Shown in pieces: positions 36,954 to 46,186 of a DNA stretch of 64,000 nt. Below the pieces are notes generated by a model. It searched no databases. It was given only the letters and a program-made list of their open reading frames with translations, and was not told the DNA's origin. How positions within the stretch are numbered: the stretch's first letter is position 1; each line of letters starts with the position of its first letter. Origin of the DNA: Faecalibacterium sp. I4-1-79 (GTDB taxonomy: Bacteria; Bacillota; Clostridia; Oscillospirales; Ruminococcaceae); contig NZ_CP094467.1 of NCBI RefSeq assembly GCF_023347235.1, positions 992,001-1,056,000 on the forward strand, in the 5' to 3' direction. A program made the translations under genes and the position numbers.

Positions 36954-37026
36954 GGTTCAAAATGGGCGCGCGGATATGTCTGCTGTACGACGGCTTTTTT
37001 CTTTTGCCGTCGTGCGGCAGGTGTTT

Positions 37027-37161
37027 TTACTTTTTATTCTTTTGTGCTACATGGACGATTATAGCAACTAAAATAATTCCGGCGACCATACCAATTAAAG
37101 GGAGCCATGTGTCGGTGATGCTTTGCAATACGGCATTCCAGTTTACATTTTCGGGCAACAT
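37027..37161 (-). CDS. 44-residue single-span membrane peptide downstream of the ABC permease
   Basis: Not a long frame but well supported: GGAGG lies 8 bases before ATG 37161 and the gene begins 3 bases after the permease stop. The product starts MLPENVNWNAVLQSITDTW, followed by a membrane span of about 18 residues (LIGMVAGIILVAIIVHV) and the basic tail AQKNKK. It lies in the same operon as the BceAB-like transporter. It may be a small transporter or kinase partner, or an immunity-like peptide; I know of no named family. Confidence 0.7.
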   Translation of the reverse strand: MLPENVNWNAVLQSITDTWLPLIGMVAGIILVAIIVHVAQKNKK

Positions 37162-37164
37162 AGT

Positions 37165-39189
37165 TTAGACCTCCAATTCTCGCTGTTCTGTGACAATACG
37201 TTTACAGGAAAGATACGTTGCAAGGAAATAGCTTCCGTAGACAAGCAGAAAAAGAACGATTGTCAGTCCGATATTGGTTGCGATATGGATATTCATAAAT
37301 TCTTCTACCACAGCCATTGCTTTGTCAATCAGGAAAGCAGAATACACGCCAGCGACGACTAGCGGAATGGCAAAGAACACGGCTGTCTGCACAAAAAGCG
37401 TATGATCGATTTGCCAGCGGCCTGCACCCAGCTTTTGCAGCAAGCCATAACGATACACATTGTCGGTCGTTTCGGTAAGCTGTTTTAACGCTAGAAGTGC
37501 GGCGCAAATCAGCAAAAAGACCAACCCGGTATAGCAGCAAAGGAAGCTCACCAAGGCATCAAGGCCGTAGAACGTCTCATACATCATGTTCTTCTCGGCA
37601 TACCGATAGCCGTGTGTACTATCCAATCCAATCGGAATCATCTTTTGCAGAACTTCATTGGAATCTGCATCTGGTTTATATTGCACCAAAAGCACATTTA
37701 CGTCTTTTTCAAGAGAAGCGGTGACGAAATCGGGAACGATCAAGGTGCCGCGGTCATTATTGCCAACCGAAGTCATAACGTATGTTTCCTGCAAAACGTT
37801 ATCTTCTGCACGCTGTAAAGTCGCCCCGCCAACCGTGATTTCCGGGTGGCTCTGCAATGCAGCAGCAACATACTGATACGTTCCATTGTAGTTGCAGTTC
37901 AACAGGTATTGGCCATCGTTCAGCGTGATGGGTGCTTTGTTCTGCATGGATAAGGCACGATTCAAGTCCGAAATGGAGATTACGGAAACCTTGCTGTCAG
38001 GAACTTTTTCATCAATCGGCCAAAATTTGACTTTCTGTCCTTCAAATAGTTCAGAGTAGGTCATATCGGCCTCGTAAACACTGATTTGTTCTGTGACTTT
38101 GGCGTAGTTGCTTATGGTAATATCGTGTGCGGCGAGGTAGGCAGCAATATCGCTGTCCCCATCAACAGAAACATTGGAAAGCACGTTCAAATCATAGGGC
38201 GTTGCAGATTGGGACATTTTGTTCATAGCAAGCGCTGTGCTTGCGCCAATTGACACGGCGCAGATCGTAATGGTCAGCAATCCGCATACAACCGTTACCA
38301 CAAGATAATTGGTTCGGATTTTGCTGCCAATCTGACGGACAAGGAACGTATTCAGACCTTTCAGGTAAAAGCATTTCCTTGCACTTGCTGCTTGCATGAA
38401 AACGGCTGACAGCGAGTAGAACAGCAGAAAAGTTCCCGCGACCAATGCCGCCGCTGCCAACTGGAACAGATTATTTTCGTGAGATGGCAGAATCCCGTTT
38501 TTGTTGAACAGCGCGGCAGAAATTCCGATGCAAAGCAGCGAGAGCAGGAACAGACAAACCGGCAAGATACGGTTTTCAGTCTGCATACTTTCGTTTTTTC
38601 TGCTGTCCGTCAATAGGTCGATCAATTTAACATTGGTGACAGACCGAATATTGAAAAGCATGACGATAAAAAAGATGATTGTGAAACACAACACGGTCTG
38701 GCGAAGCGCTCCGGCTGAAAACACGATCCGAAACTTTTCAAGATTGATTGCAAAAAGCCGCAATGCAATCAAAGAAAACCCTTGCGAAAAGAAAAAGCCC
38801 AAAAGCAATCCTGTGCCCAGCGCAATGATGCCAACACAAAGCGTTTCGCCTGCAAACAACCGGGAAATACGCCCTTTTTTCATGCCGAGCATCATATACA
38901 CGCCTAATTCCTTTTTGCGACGTTTCAATAAAAACTGATTGGCATAAAGAATCAGAAAAGCCAGAACAACCGCAATCATAGTGGAAAGCGTAGAAAGCAT
39001 AATGCCGAGCTGACGATATAAGAGCGTGCCGGTCATGCCCATGTTGGAAAAAGCCGGCTGGTCAGAAATGGAATTGAACGCATAGAACAAACTGACCGAA
39101 AGGGTCAGCGTAAGAAAGTAAATCAGATAGTCACGAATGTTCTTGCACACATTTCGGAAAATCAGCTTACATGTGTTCACTCTGTTCAC
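37165..39189 (-). CDS. BceB-like ABC transporter permease (FtsX family)
   Basis: 674 residues. Ten predicted spans: a first span with the segment YLIYFLTLTLSVSLFYAFNS, a block of spans near 55-130, an FtsX-like core and a large extracellular domain of about 200 residues (about 310-525) between spans 7 and 8, as in BceB/VraG detoxification permeases. These remove bacitracin, lantibiotics or other cell-wall antibiotics from their lipid targets and signal to a partner kinase. It overlaps the ATPase gene by 23 bases. Confidence 0.85.
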   Translation of the reverse strand: MNRVNTCKLIFRNVCKNIRDYLIYFLTLTLSVSLFYAFNSISDQPAFSNMGMTGTLLYRQLGIMLSTLSTMIAVVLAFLILYANQFLLKRRKKELGVYMMLGMKKGRISRLFAGETLCVGIIALGTGLLLGFFFSQGFSLIALRLFAINLEKFRIVFSAGALRQTVLCFTIIFFIVMLFNIRSVTNVKLIDLLTDSRKNESMQTENRILPVCLFLLSLLCIGISAALFNKNGILPSHENNLFQLAAAALVAGTFLLFYSLSAVFMQAASARKCFYLKGLNTFLVRQIGSKIRTNYLVVTVVCGLLTITICAVSIGASTALAMNKMSQSATPYDLNVLSNVSVDGDSDIAAYLAAHDITISNYAKVTEQISVYEADMTYSELFEGQKVKFWPIDEKVPDSKVSVISISDLNRALSMQNKAPITLNDGQYLLNCNYNGTYQYVAAALQSHPEITVGGATLQRAEDNVLQETYVMTSVGNNDRGTLIVPDFVTASLEKDVNVLLVQYKPDADSNEVLQKMIPIGLDSTHGYRYAEKNMMYETFYGLDALVSFLCCYTGLVFLLICAALLALKQLTETTDNVYRYGLLQKLGAGRWQIDHTLFVQTAVFFAIPLVVAGVYSAFLIDKAMAVVEEFMNIHIATNIGLTIVLFLLVYGSYFLATYLSCKRIVTEQRELEV

Positions 39190-39937
39190 CTCCCAAGACG
39201 GAAACTACTTCCAGAATTTTTGTAAAAAATTCTTTGCGCGTATCCGTCCCACGATGCAGTTCGTTGAACACCTGCCCATCTTTGATAAACAAAATGCGAT
39301 TGCAATAGCTGGCAGAAAAAGCGTCATGCGTTACCATGAGAATCGTTGCTGAAAGCCGTTCATTCAATTCGGTCAACATTGTCAACAGCATTCGGGAAGA
39401 ATTGGAATCCAGTGCGCCGGTCGGTTCATCTGCCAGTACGATGGCGGGATTTGTCACCATTGCTCTTGCGGCCGCTACTCTCTGCTGCTGACCGCCGGAC
39501 ATCTGATAAGGATATTTCCCCAATACATCCTGAATGTTCAGCGCTTGGGCAATCTGTGGAATACGCTGCTCTATTTCACTGGGTTTGGCACCTGCGATGG
39601 AAAGGGCCAGAGAGATATTTTCATAGGCGGTCAAGGTGTCCAGAAGATTGAAATTCTGGAAAATAAACCCCAGCTTTTTTCCTCGAAAGTCTGCAAGCTG
39701 TGCCCCGTGAAGCGCCGTGATGTCCTTTTCTTCTACATAGATATGACCGCTGGTGACGGTATCAATCGTGGAAATGCAGTTCAGCAAGGTGGTTTTGCCA
39801 GAGCCGGAAGCACCCATGATGCCGAGAAATTCTCCTTTGCGAACAGAAAAAGAAATGTGGTCGATGGCTTTTGTCAGGTTGCCTTTGTTACCGTAAAATT
39901 TTTGGATGTCATCCACCCGTAAGATCGTATCGCCCAT
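39167..39937 (-). CDS. BceA-like ABC transporter ATPase
   Basis: 256 residues with Walker A GASGSGKTT, Q-loop, signature MSGGQQQRVAAARAM and Walker B VLADEPTGALD. Energises the permease at 37165. Ribosome site AAAGGAG. Its promoter region holds the inverted repeat at 40020-40044. Confidence 0.92.
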   Translation of the reverse strand: MGDTILRVDDIQKFYGNKGNLTKAIDHISFSVRKGEFLGIMGASGSGKTTLLNCISTIDTVTSGHIYVEEKDITALHGAQLADFRGKKLGFIFQNFNLLDTLTAYENISLALSIAGAKPSEIEQRIPQIAQALNIQDVLGKYPYQMSGGQQQRVAAARAMVTNPAIVLADEPTGALDSNSSRMLLTMLTELNERLSATILMVTHDAFSASYCNRILFIKDGQVFNELHRGTDTRKEFFTKILEVVSVLGGEQSEHM

Positions 39938-40019
39938 AGGTCAGGCTCCTTTCTCAAAAGCGCCTTGCTTTTGTGCTTTTACTCTACCACAAGGAATTTT
40001 CCGATGCCATTAAGTTAGA

Positions 40020-40044
40020 TTACATTTGTATTACCAAAATGTAA
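40020..40044 (-). promoter_or_regulatory. Inverted repeat upstream of the ABC operon, candidate response-regulator site
   Basis: TTACATTT (40020-40027) and AAATGTAA (40037-40044) are perfect complements spaced by 9 bases, 83 bases upstream of the ATPase start. It resembles the TTACA/TGTAA half-sites bound by BceR-type regulators. Confidence 0.55.
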
Positions 40045-40063
40045 GGTTGAAAAAAGCGAGGCT

Positions 40064-41080
40064 TTACAGCCCCGCCGCCTGCAAATAGCTTTCCGTAGGA
40101 AAAACCATCGTCACAGTCGTTCCCTGTCCCGGAACGCTGGAAATAGAAAGTGAGATATTCATTTTTCGACACAGCCTTTGGCTCAAGTACAAACCAATGC
40201 CGGTTGATTTGGAATAACGGCGGCCGTTTTCACCGGTAAAGCCTTTGTCGAACACGCGCGGCAAGTCAGCAGCAGAAATACCAATGCCATTATCGGAAAT
40301 GAAAAGAGATACCGTGTTTTTCTCTGCTCTGGCTGAAAATTCAACTTGTAAATTATCTTTCCGATACTTAATGGCGTTGGACAGAATCTGTCCGATCACA
40401 AAGGTGCAGCTTTTGCTGTCTGCGGACACAGGAATATCCAGTTCCTTTAGAACCGGCTTTCCACCGACCTGAATCAACGACTTTGAGTACGTTTTTAGCG
40501 CAGCGTACACCAATGCCTGCAAGGTGGTTTTCTCCACCTTAAAGTCCTTTTCCACATCGGTACTGCGGGCGTAATATAGCACCTGCTCCACATAAGCATC
40601 AATTTTCCGCAGTTCATCGTCAATTCGCAGTGTGGTGGGATTCTTTTCATTTTCAACGATCAGCCGGGCAGAGGTGATAGGCGTTTTGATTTCATGCACC
40701 CATGAATCAAGGTATTCCCGATATTCACGGTTCTCCTGTTCTGCACAGGCAAGCTGGTCGTTCTGGTATTTGTTGCAGCACCGCAGAACGTCCACCAAAA
40801 TCTGCCCCTCTAAAAAATGAGGCGGCACCATTAACTCGCCTAAAAGAGTTTTTATGTCCATCTGCTCTGTCATTTTTTGAAGCAGATTATAAAAACTCTG
40901 CTTGCGGAAAAAATCATACAGCAGCGCTGTACTGTACGCTGCAAGTAAAATCACCTCGGCAAACAGAATAAACACAGCAGGTGTTTCAATCAGCCAGAGG
41001 AGCGCAAGCAGCACGAGTGCAGCCACCAGCATACAAATCAGGGAAAAGATACGGTCAAGCAGATACTCGGATAACTTCAT
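40064..41080 (-). CDS. BceS-like intramembrane-sensing histidine kinase
   Basis: 338 residues. Two closely spaced spans (about 11-55) with hardly any extracellular loop, then the H-box SWVHEIKTPITSARL, N-box LSNAIKY and G-boxes DNGIGI and STGIGLYLS. Kinases of this design receive the stimulus from the BceAB transporter itself. ATG 41080 overlaps the regulator stop (ATGA). Confidence 0.9.
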   Translation of the reverse strand: MKLSEYLLDRIFSLICMLVAALVLLALLWLIETPAVFILFAEVILLAAYSTALLYDFFRKQSFYNLLQKMTEQMDIKTLLGELMVPPHFLEGQILVDVLRCCNKYQNDQLACAEQENREYREYLDSWVHEIKTPITSARLIVENEKNPTTLRIDDELRKIDAYVEQVLYYARSTDVEKDFKVEKTTLQALVYAALKTYSKSLIQVGGKPVLKELDIPVSADSKSCTFVIGQILSNAIKYRKDNLQVEFSARAEKNTVSLFISDNGIGISAADLPRVFDKGFTGENGRRYSKSTGIGLYLSQRLCRKMNISLSISSVPGQGTTVTMVFPTESYLQAAGL

Positions 41081-41739
41081 ACGCAATACCCTAAACCACG
41101 TTTCGTTTCCAGATAGTCCGGCAGACCGATTTCGGTCAGTGCTTTCCGTAACCGAACGATGTTGACATTCAATGTGTTTTCGTCTATAAATTGTTCACTC
41201 TGCCAGAGTTCATCAATAATAGCGTCACGGGGAATAATGTTGCCCTTATTCACCATAAGCAGGCGCAAAATTCCAAGTTCATTTTTGGTAAGTGATTTTT
41301 TGTTCCCTTGATAGCTGATTTCCGCCTTGAGCAAATTTAAGGTCAAGCCTTTGTGCGTGAGAACGATGTTGTCCTGTACTTCATAGGTCCGAGCCAGAAG
41401 TTTTTGGATTCGCGCCAAAAGAATCTGTGCATTGTACGGCTTTGCAATATAATCATCTGCGCCGATGTTCAAGCTCATCAACTCGTCAAAATCGCTGTTT
41501 CTGCTGGTAAGTACAATGATAGGAAGATTGGATTTCTGTCGGATTTCTCTGCATACTTGGAAACCATCCTGATAGGGCAGATTGATGTCTAAGAGAATCA
41601 AGTTGGCTCCTGATGAAAGAGCAGCTTGCACAATGTGGTGAAAATCATCGCTGCTGTCGCATTGGTAGCCGTACTTTTGAAGAAGCTGAACAAGTTCCTC
41701 GCGGATTGCCGGTTCATCTTCTATAATGAAGATTTTCAT
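41077..41739 (-). CDS. BceR-like OmpR family response regulator
   Basis: 220 residues. Receiver domain with the phospho-acceptor in LILLDINLPYQDGFQ, the switch K in AKPYNA, and a C-terminal winged helix (ENTLNVNIVRLRKAL). Activates the ABC operon. Start 41739 follows GGAGGTG. First gene of the regulator-kinase pair; the ABC genes come after it with their own upstream region. Confidence 0.93.
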   Translation of the reverse strand: MKIFIIEDEPAIREELVQLLQKYGYQCDSSDDFHHIVQAALSSGANLILLDINLPYQDGFQVCREIRQKSNLPIIVLTSRNSDFDELMSLNIGADDYIAKPYNAQILLARIQKLLARTYEVQDNIVLTHKGLTLNLLKAEISYQGNKKSLTKNELGILRLLMVNKGNIIPRDAIIDELWQSEQFIDENTLNVNIVRLRKALTEIGLPDYLETKRGLGYCV

Positions 41740-41758
41740 GCTCACACCTCCTAGACGT

Positions 41759-41786
41759 ATTATATTCGTTATCTCAAAGAATACAA
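41759..41786 (-). promoter_or_regulatory. Promoter of the regulator-kinase genes
   Basis: Minus strand TTGTAT (41786-41781), 16-base spacer, TATAAT (41764-41759). Confidence 0.7.
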
Positions 41787-41853
41787 GGCGGTAAATATGA
41801 ATTATAAAATGTTTGTAACCGAATAAAAACTTTTGAAAAAGGAGAGCGATGCC

Positions 41854-42171
41854 ATGACCCAACCGAAAACCGATCTTGCCTATCTCCGCAGCGAAAAAGC
41901 CAAAGCGGAGCAGAAGCTGCGCTCTTGTCAGCACCGGGAGAAGTTCCTTGAACGCCAGATGTCAGAGCTGAATCGGAGAGAGCGTGTGCATCGTCTTTGC
42001 ACCCGTGCGGGAATGCTGGAAAGCTTTCTGGTCTGTCCGGGAGAACTGACCGATGATCAGGTGATGGAGCTGCTGAAAATTTCATTCCGTCAGCCGGAAG
42101 TCGTGCTGGCGCTTGCAAAGATGGTGCATGACGTTCACGAACGCAGCAACGTCCAAAACCCTTTAGAATAA
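41854..42171 (+). CDS. DUF3847 family mobilization-accessory protein
   Basis: 105 residues, helical with a coiled-coil start (DLAYLRSEKAKAEQKLRSCQHREKFLERQ) and RRERVHRLCTRAGMLESFL, the mark of DUF3847. These sit directly before MobA/L relaxases and may be relaxosome partners. Ribosome site AAGGAGAG. Confidence 0.85.
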   Translation: MTQPKTDLAYLRSEKAKAEQKLRSCQHREKFLERQMSELNRRERVHRLCTRAGMLESFLVCPGELTDDQVMELLKISFRQPEVVLALAKMVHDVHERSNVQNPLE

Positions 42172-42185
42172 AGGGCGCAATTATA

Positions 42186-42303
42186 CACCGTTCCGGTGAA
42201 ATTGCGGTCTTGCAGACGGCTCGATGAAATCGAAGCTGGCGTTTGTGCGCCAGCCCGATTTCATCCCAAGGAAAACTGTATTTTCCTTGCGCTGCTTTGC
42301 AGC
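42186..42303 (+). other. Candidate origin of transfer (hairpin array)
   Basis: Four hairpins lie between DUF3847 and the relaxase: CACCG/CGGTG (42186-42198), a long interrupted stem 42224-42264 (ATGAAATCG and GCTGGCG with exact partners), AAGGAAAA/TTTTCCTT (42268-42288) and GCTGC/GCAGC (42291-42303). Such arrays directly upstream of MobA/L genes are typical of oriT. The nick site cannot be read. Confidence 0.55.
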
Positions 42304-42384
42304 TATCCTTTTGCGGCTCCCGCCTGAGACCGAAGCGCACAGCACTCCGTTCCAAGGCGGCGAGCACAACCGAATATGATTCCA

Positions 42385-42425
42385 GACCGTTCATCAAGAG
42401 CAATCTTGCTGGGCGGTCTTTTTGT
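42385..42425 (+). terminator. Hairpin before the relaxase gene
   Basis: GACCG (42385-42389) pairs with CGGTC (42414-42418), with an inner AAGA/TCTT, followed by TTTTTG. It may end a leader transcript just before the relaxase start at 42435. Confidence 0.5.
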
Positions 42426-42434
42426 TTGGGGGTG

Positions 42435-44012
42435 ATGCCTATTCCGTGTCCGCATTTCAAAATTACCATCGTGAAACGCAGCCAAGGGCAGTCCGCTGTT
42501 GCCGGGGCCGCTTACCAGAGCGGCGAACGGCTGTTCAGCGAATACGACCAGAAAACAAAATTCTACAACAAGAAAAAAGAACTTGTCCACACCGAAATTA
42601 TGCTTCCACCTAATGCGCTGCCCGGATATGCAGACCGTGCCACCCTCTGGAACGCCGTGGAAGCCGTGGAGAACCAGTGGAACTCCCAGCTTGCCCGGCG
42701 TATCGTGCTGGCGTTTCCGAGAGAAGTTCCAAAAGACCAGTATCTTTCCATGATAAAAGAATTTTGCAATGAGCAGTTCGTTTCCAAAGGTATGATAGCC
42801 GACTTTGCCATCCACGACAAGGGCGATGGCAACCCACACGCCCACATTCTGCTGACGCTCCGGGCAATAGATGAACACGGCAAGTGGCTCCCGAAAGCCC
42901 GAAAGGTTTACGACCTCGACAAAAACGGTGAGCGCATCCAGCTCCCCTCTGGCAACTGGAAGTGCCACAAAGAAAACACGTTGGACTGGAACGACCAGAA
43001 GTACGCCGAGGTCTGGCGGCATGGTTGGGAAACTATCACCAACCGCTATCTGGAAGCCGCTGGCAGACCGGAACGTGTTGACCTCCGCTCGTTTGAGCGT
43101 CAGGGAGTTCAACAGATTCCGACCGTGCATCTCGGCCCCGCTGCACACCAGATGGAAAAGCGTGGAGTGGAAACCTTTCTCGGAAACCTGAACCGGGACA
43201 TTCGAGCCGCCAACAGCCTGATGCAGTCTGTCCGCAGTGCCATCCGTGGTCTGCAACGCTGGATCGCAGACTTGAACGAAAAGAAACAGCTTCTTCTGGA
43301 CGCTCTGGAAAAGTCGAAGGAACCTACGCTGTCCGATCTTCTGGTGGACTATTTCAATCTCCGCAATGAGCAGCGCAGCGATTGGTCTGGCAAGGCAAAA
43401 CTGAAATGCACTGTCCGGGACTTTGAGGAGATTCGGCAGGCGGTGGACTACCTGAAGGCTCATTCTCTGAACACCATCGAGGATTTGGACACCGCAATTT
43501 CTAACTTGAACCAGACTGCCGCCCCTCTCCGCAGACAGTTGAAGCAGAACGAGAACCGGATGCGGGCAATCGCCCAGATCAAGGATGCTGCCGCCGTCCA
43601 TGCCAAGTTGAAGCCCATCCACGATACCTTCATCAAAAAGAACTTCAAGCTGACCAAGGACGCTTATGCCGCCCAGCACAAAGAGGAGCTGGACACCTTT
43701 AATAAAGCTGTCCGCACCCTGATGAAGCTGAACGGCAGCACAGCGGTGGATTTTTCGGCATTGTATGCCGAATTTTCTGCGCTGCAATCTAGCAGCGCAG
43801 AGCTGCGCACCCAACTGGAAACCTTGCAGCCGGACATCTCCGCACTGAAAAATATCCGCAAGTATATCGACATGGTGCTGAATAAGCAGCAGCTTTCCGT
43901 ACCGGGCGGCAAGACCCCGGAAAAGGAATCGGTGCTGAAAAAGCTGGAAGAAGCCAAGACCGCACAGTCTGTAATGAAAACGGAAGCGAAAAAACACACA
44001 CAGGAGCTTTAA
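42435..44012 (+). CDS. MobA/MobL family relaxase
   Basis: 525 residues. MPIPCPHFKITIVKRSQGQSAVAGAAYQSG is the classical MobA/L start; the metal-binding HxH motif is in GNPHAHILLTLR. Nicks oriT and pilots the transposon DNA, using another element's secretion system. The C-terminal part (from about 250) is a long helical region. ATG 42435 follows GGGGGTG. The next gene begins 12 bases after the stop. Confidence 0.93.
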   Translation: MPIPCPHFKITIVKRSQGQSAVAGAAYQSGERLFSEYDQKTKFYNKKKELVHTEIMLPPNALPGYADRATLWNAVEAVENQWNSQLARRIVLAFPREVPKDQYLSMIKEFCNEQFVSKGMIADFAIHDKGDGNPHAHILLTLRAIDEHGKWLPKARKVYDLDKNGERIQLPSGNWKCHKENTLDWNDQKYAEVWRHGWETITNRYLEAAGRPERVDLRSFERQGVQQIPTVHLGPAAHQMEKRGVETFLGNLNRDIRAANSLMQSVRSAIRGLQRWIADLNEKKQLLLDALEKSKEPTLSDLLVDYFNLRNEQRSDWSGKAKLKCTVRDFEEIRQAVDYLKAHSLNTIEDLDTAISNLNQTAAPLRRQLKQNENRMRAIAQIKDAAAVHAKLKPIHDTFIKKNFKLTKDAYAAQHKEELDTFNKAVRTLMKLNGSTAVDFSALYAEFSALQSSSAELRTQLETLQPDISALKNIRKYIDMVLNKQQLSVPGGKTPEKESVLKKLEEAKTAQSVMKTEAKKHTQEL

Positions 44013-44024
44013 GGAGGAAGCAGC

Positions 44025-45890
44025 ATGACCTACACCCAAGCCCAGATCGACAAAGCCAATGCGGTGGATCTGGAAAAGTTTCTCCGGGCACAGGGCGAAA
44101 CGCTGGTGCGCAGCGGAAAAGAATACCGCTGGAAAGCCCACGACAGCCTGACCGTCTGCGGAAACAAATGGTTCCGGCACAGCCAGAGCAAGGGCGGCTT
44201 TCCGGTGGATTTCGTGATGGAATTTTACGGCAAGTCCTTCCCCGAAGCGGTGCAGATGCTGACCGGAGAGCTGAGCGAAGCTCAGCCGGAGGCTGACCCC
44301 GCCCCCTCTCCGGCGTTTCGCTTACCGCTGCGGAACGTCACCAACGCCAACATCTTGAACTATCTGACGCAGGAACGAAAACTCAGCCCGTCACTGGTGA
44401 ACTTCTTCATCGCTGCCGGAGATATTTACGAGGAAGCCGCCCACCACAACGTGGTCTTTGTGGGACGGGATGCGGACGAGCATCCCCGTTACGCAAGCAG
44501 CCGTGGGATTCGGGAGAAGTTTCGGCAGGATGTAGCCTGCGCAGAAAAGGCGTTTGGCTTTGCCCATCGTGGCACCGACAAGCAGTTGCTGGTCTTTGAA
44601 GCGCCCATCGACCTGCTGTCCTTCATTGAGCTGTTCCCGAAAAACTGGCAGCAGCACAATTATCTGTCGCTAGGCGGGGTGTCGGGCAAGGCGCTACAGC
44701 AGTTTCTTTCTGAACGCCCAGACGTGGAGCGGGTGTTCCTCTGTCTGGATGCTGACAAAGCCGGAGAGGACGCCTGCAAGCGTCTGGCTGCTCTGTTGCC
44801 GGACACCGTGAGCGTGACCCGCATCCAGCCCTGCATGAAAGACTGGAACGATGTTCTGGTGCACCGAGCAGAAATCCCGAATCGCAATTATTTCAAGAGC
44901 ATCGTGCTGAAAGAGCCGTCAAAACCGAAAGTGGTGAAGATTATCCGCATGAGCGACGTGGAGCTAACCCCGGTGGAATGGCTTTGGAAGCCGTATCTGC
45001 CCTTTGGAAAGCTCAGTGTTCTGCAAGGCAATCCGGGCGAGGGCAAGACTTATTTTGCCATGCACCTTGCAGCTGCCTGCACCAATGGAAAGCTGCTGCC
45101 CAACATGGAGCGCATGGAACCTTTCAACGTGATCTACCAGACTGCCGAGGACGGTCTGGGCGATACGGTCAAGCCCCGCCTGATCGAAGCCGGAGCAGAC
45201 CTTGACCGGGTGCTGGTCATTGATGACAGCGATGTGCAGCTGACGCTCTCCGATGAACGAATTGAAAAAGCCATTGTCGAGAACAACGCCCGACTGGTCA
45301 TCATCGACCCGATCCAGGCGTATCTCGGTGCCGATGTGGACATGAACCGGGCAAACGAAGTGCGCCCCATCTTCATGCGGCTGGGACAGGTAGCGCAGCG
45401 AACAGGCTGCGCTATTTTGCTGATTGGGCACCTGAACAAAGCCGCCGGAATGCAGAGCCTGCAGCGGGGCCTCGGCTCCATCGACATTGCCGCCGCCGTG
45501 CGTAGCGTCATGTTCATCGGCAAGCTGAAGCACGACCCCACCATGCGCATCCTGACCCACGAAAAAAGTTCCCTTGCCCCGCCGGGCGTGTCGTTGGCGT
45601 TCTCTCTGGGGGACGAGAGCGGCTTCCGCTGGGTCGGCGAGTACGACATTACCGCAGACGAAATGCTGTCCGGCATCGAACCGCAGCGTGAAACCAAGAC
45701 CCAGCAAGCCAAAGATCTGATCTGCACCCTGCTTGCCGGAGGAAAACAGGTGCTCAGCGAGGACATCGACAAGGCGGCGCTGGAAAGGGGCATCCCCGGT
45801 AGAACTGTCCGGGATGCCAAGCGGGAACTGGGCGATGCCCTGAAAAGCAAGATCGTGGAAGGCCGCAAGAAGGTCTTTTGGATGGAATAA
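44025..45890 (+). CDS. Primase-helicase (toprim-like plus RepA/AAA ATPase)
   Basis: 621 residues. N-terminal DUF3991/CHC2-like domain (VDLEKFLRAQGE...GFPVDFVMEFYG), a toprim-like middle (FLCLDADKAGEDA) and a RecA-like ATPase with Walker A GNPGEGKT and Walker B LVIIDPIQAYL. The end resembles a winged helix. Replicates single-stranded transposon DNA after transfer. Ribosome site AAGGAGG. Confidence 0.88.
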   Translation: MTYTQAQIDKANAVDLEKFLRAQGETLVRSGKEYRWKAHDSLTVCGNKWFRHSQSKGGFPVDFVMEFYGKSFPEAVQMLTGELSEAQPEADPAPSPAFRLPLRNVTNANILNYLTQERKLSPSLVNFFIAAGDIYEEAAHHNVVFVGRDADEHPRYASSRGIREKFRQDVACAEKAFGFAHRGTDKQLLVFEAPIDLLSFIELFPKNWQQHNYLSLGGVSGKALQQFLSERPDVERVFLCLDADKAGEDACKRLAALLPDTVSVTRIQPCMKDWNDVLVHRAEIPNRNYFKSIVLKEPSKPKVVKIIRMSDVELTPVEWLWKPYLPFGKLSVLQGNPGEGKTYFAMHLAAACTNGKLLPNMERMEPFNVIYQTAEDGLGDTVKPRLIEAGADLDRVLVIDDSDVQLTLSDERIEKAIVENNARLVIIDPIQAYLGADVDMNRANEVRPIFMRLGQVAQRTGCAILLIGHLNKAAGMQSLQRGLGSIDIAAAVRSVMFIGKLKHDPTMRILTHEKSSLAPPGVSLAFSLGDESGFRWVGEYDITADEMLSGIEPQRETKTQQAKDLICTLLAGGKQVLSEDIDKAALERGIPGRTVRDAKRELGDALKSKIVEGRKKVFWME

Positions 45891-45997
45891 GCCATTTGAC
45901 TGGCAGAAAAAATTTGGCTGGCAAGAAAATCATGGTACACCCACAGTTGCCAGTCTGCCAGCCAAATTCAAAAAGTGACGATAAAAGGAGAAATTCA

Positions 45998-46186
45998 ATG
46001 GAAAATCAGAATTCGAGTTATTCGGTGCAGATTGGTAAAACCACCTTTATTGTGTGCGTGAAGCAGTCCGAAACTGCAAAAAAGCCGATTGAAAAGATGT
46101 TCAAGGATATGTGCAGACACGAAATTACAAGGGACTTCCTTGCGGACAACCTGATGAATTTAGAAAAATTACCGAAAACCTCTTGA
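45998..46186 (+). CDS. Transposon-encoded protein TnpW
   Basis: 62 residues. SYSVQIGKTTFIVCVKQSETAKKPIEKMFKDM is the TnpW signature. Ribosome site AAAGGAG. It is the last intact gene of the transposon; its stop lies at the junction with the ICE helicase remnant. Confidence 0.85.
   Translation: MENQNSSYSVQIGKTTFIVCVKQSETAKKPIEKMFKDMCRHEITRDFLADNLMNLEKLPKTS

Noticed and set aside
36944-37168. 74-codon plus-strand open frame
   Set aside because: Overlaps the better supported minus-strand peptide gene, with no ribosome site.
42303-44180. A 625-codon minus-strand open frame
   Set aside because: Shadow of the MobA/L relaxase, which has clear family motifs.
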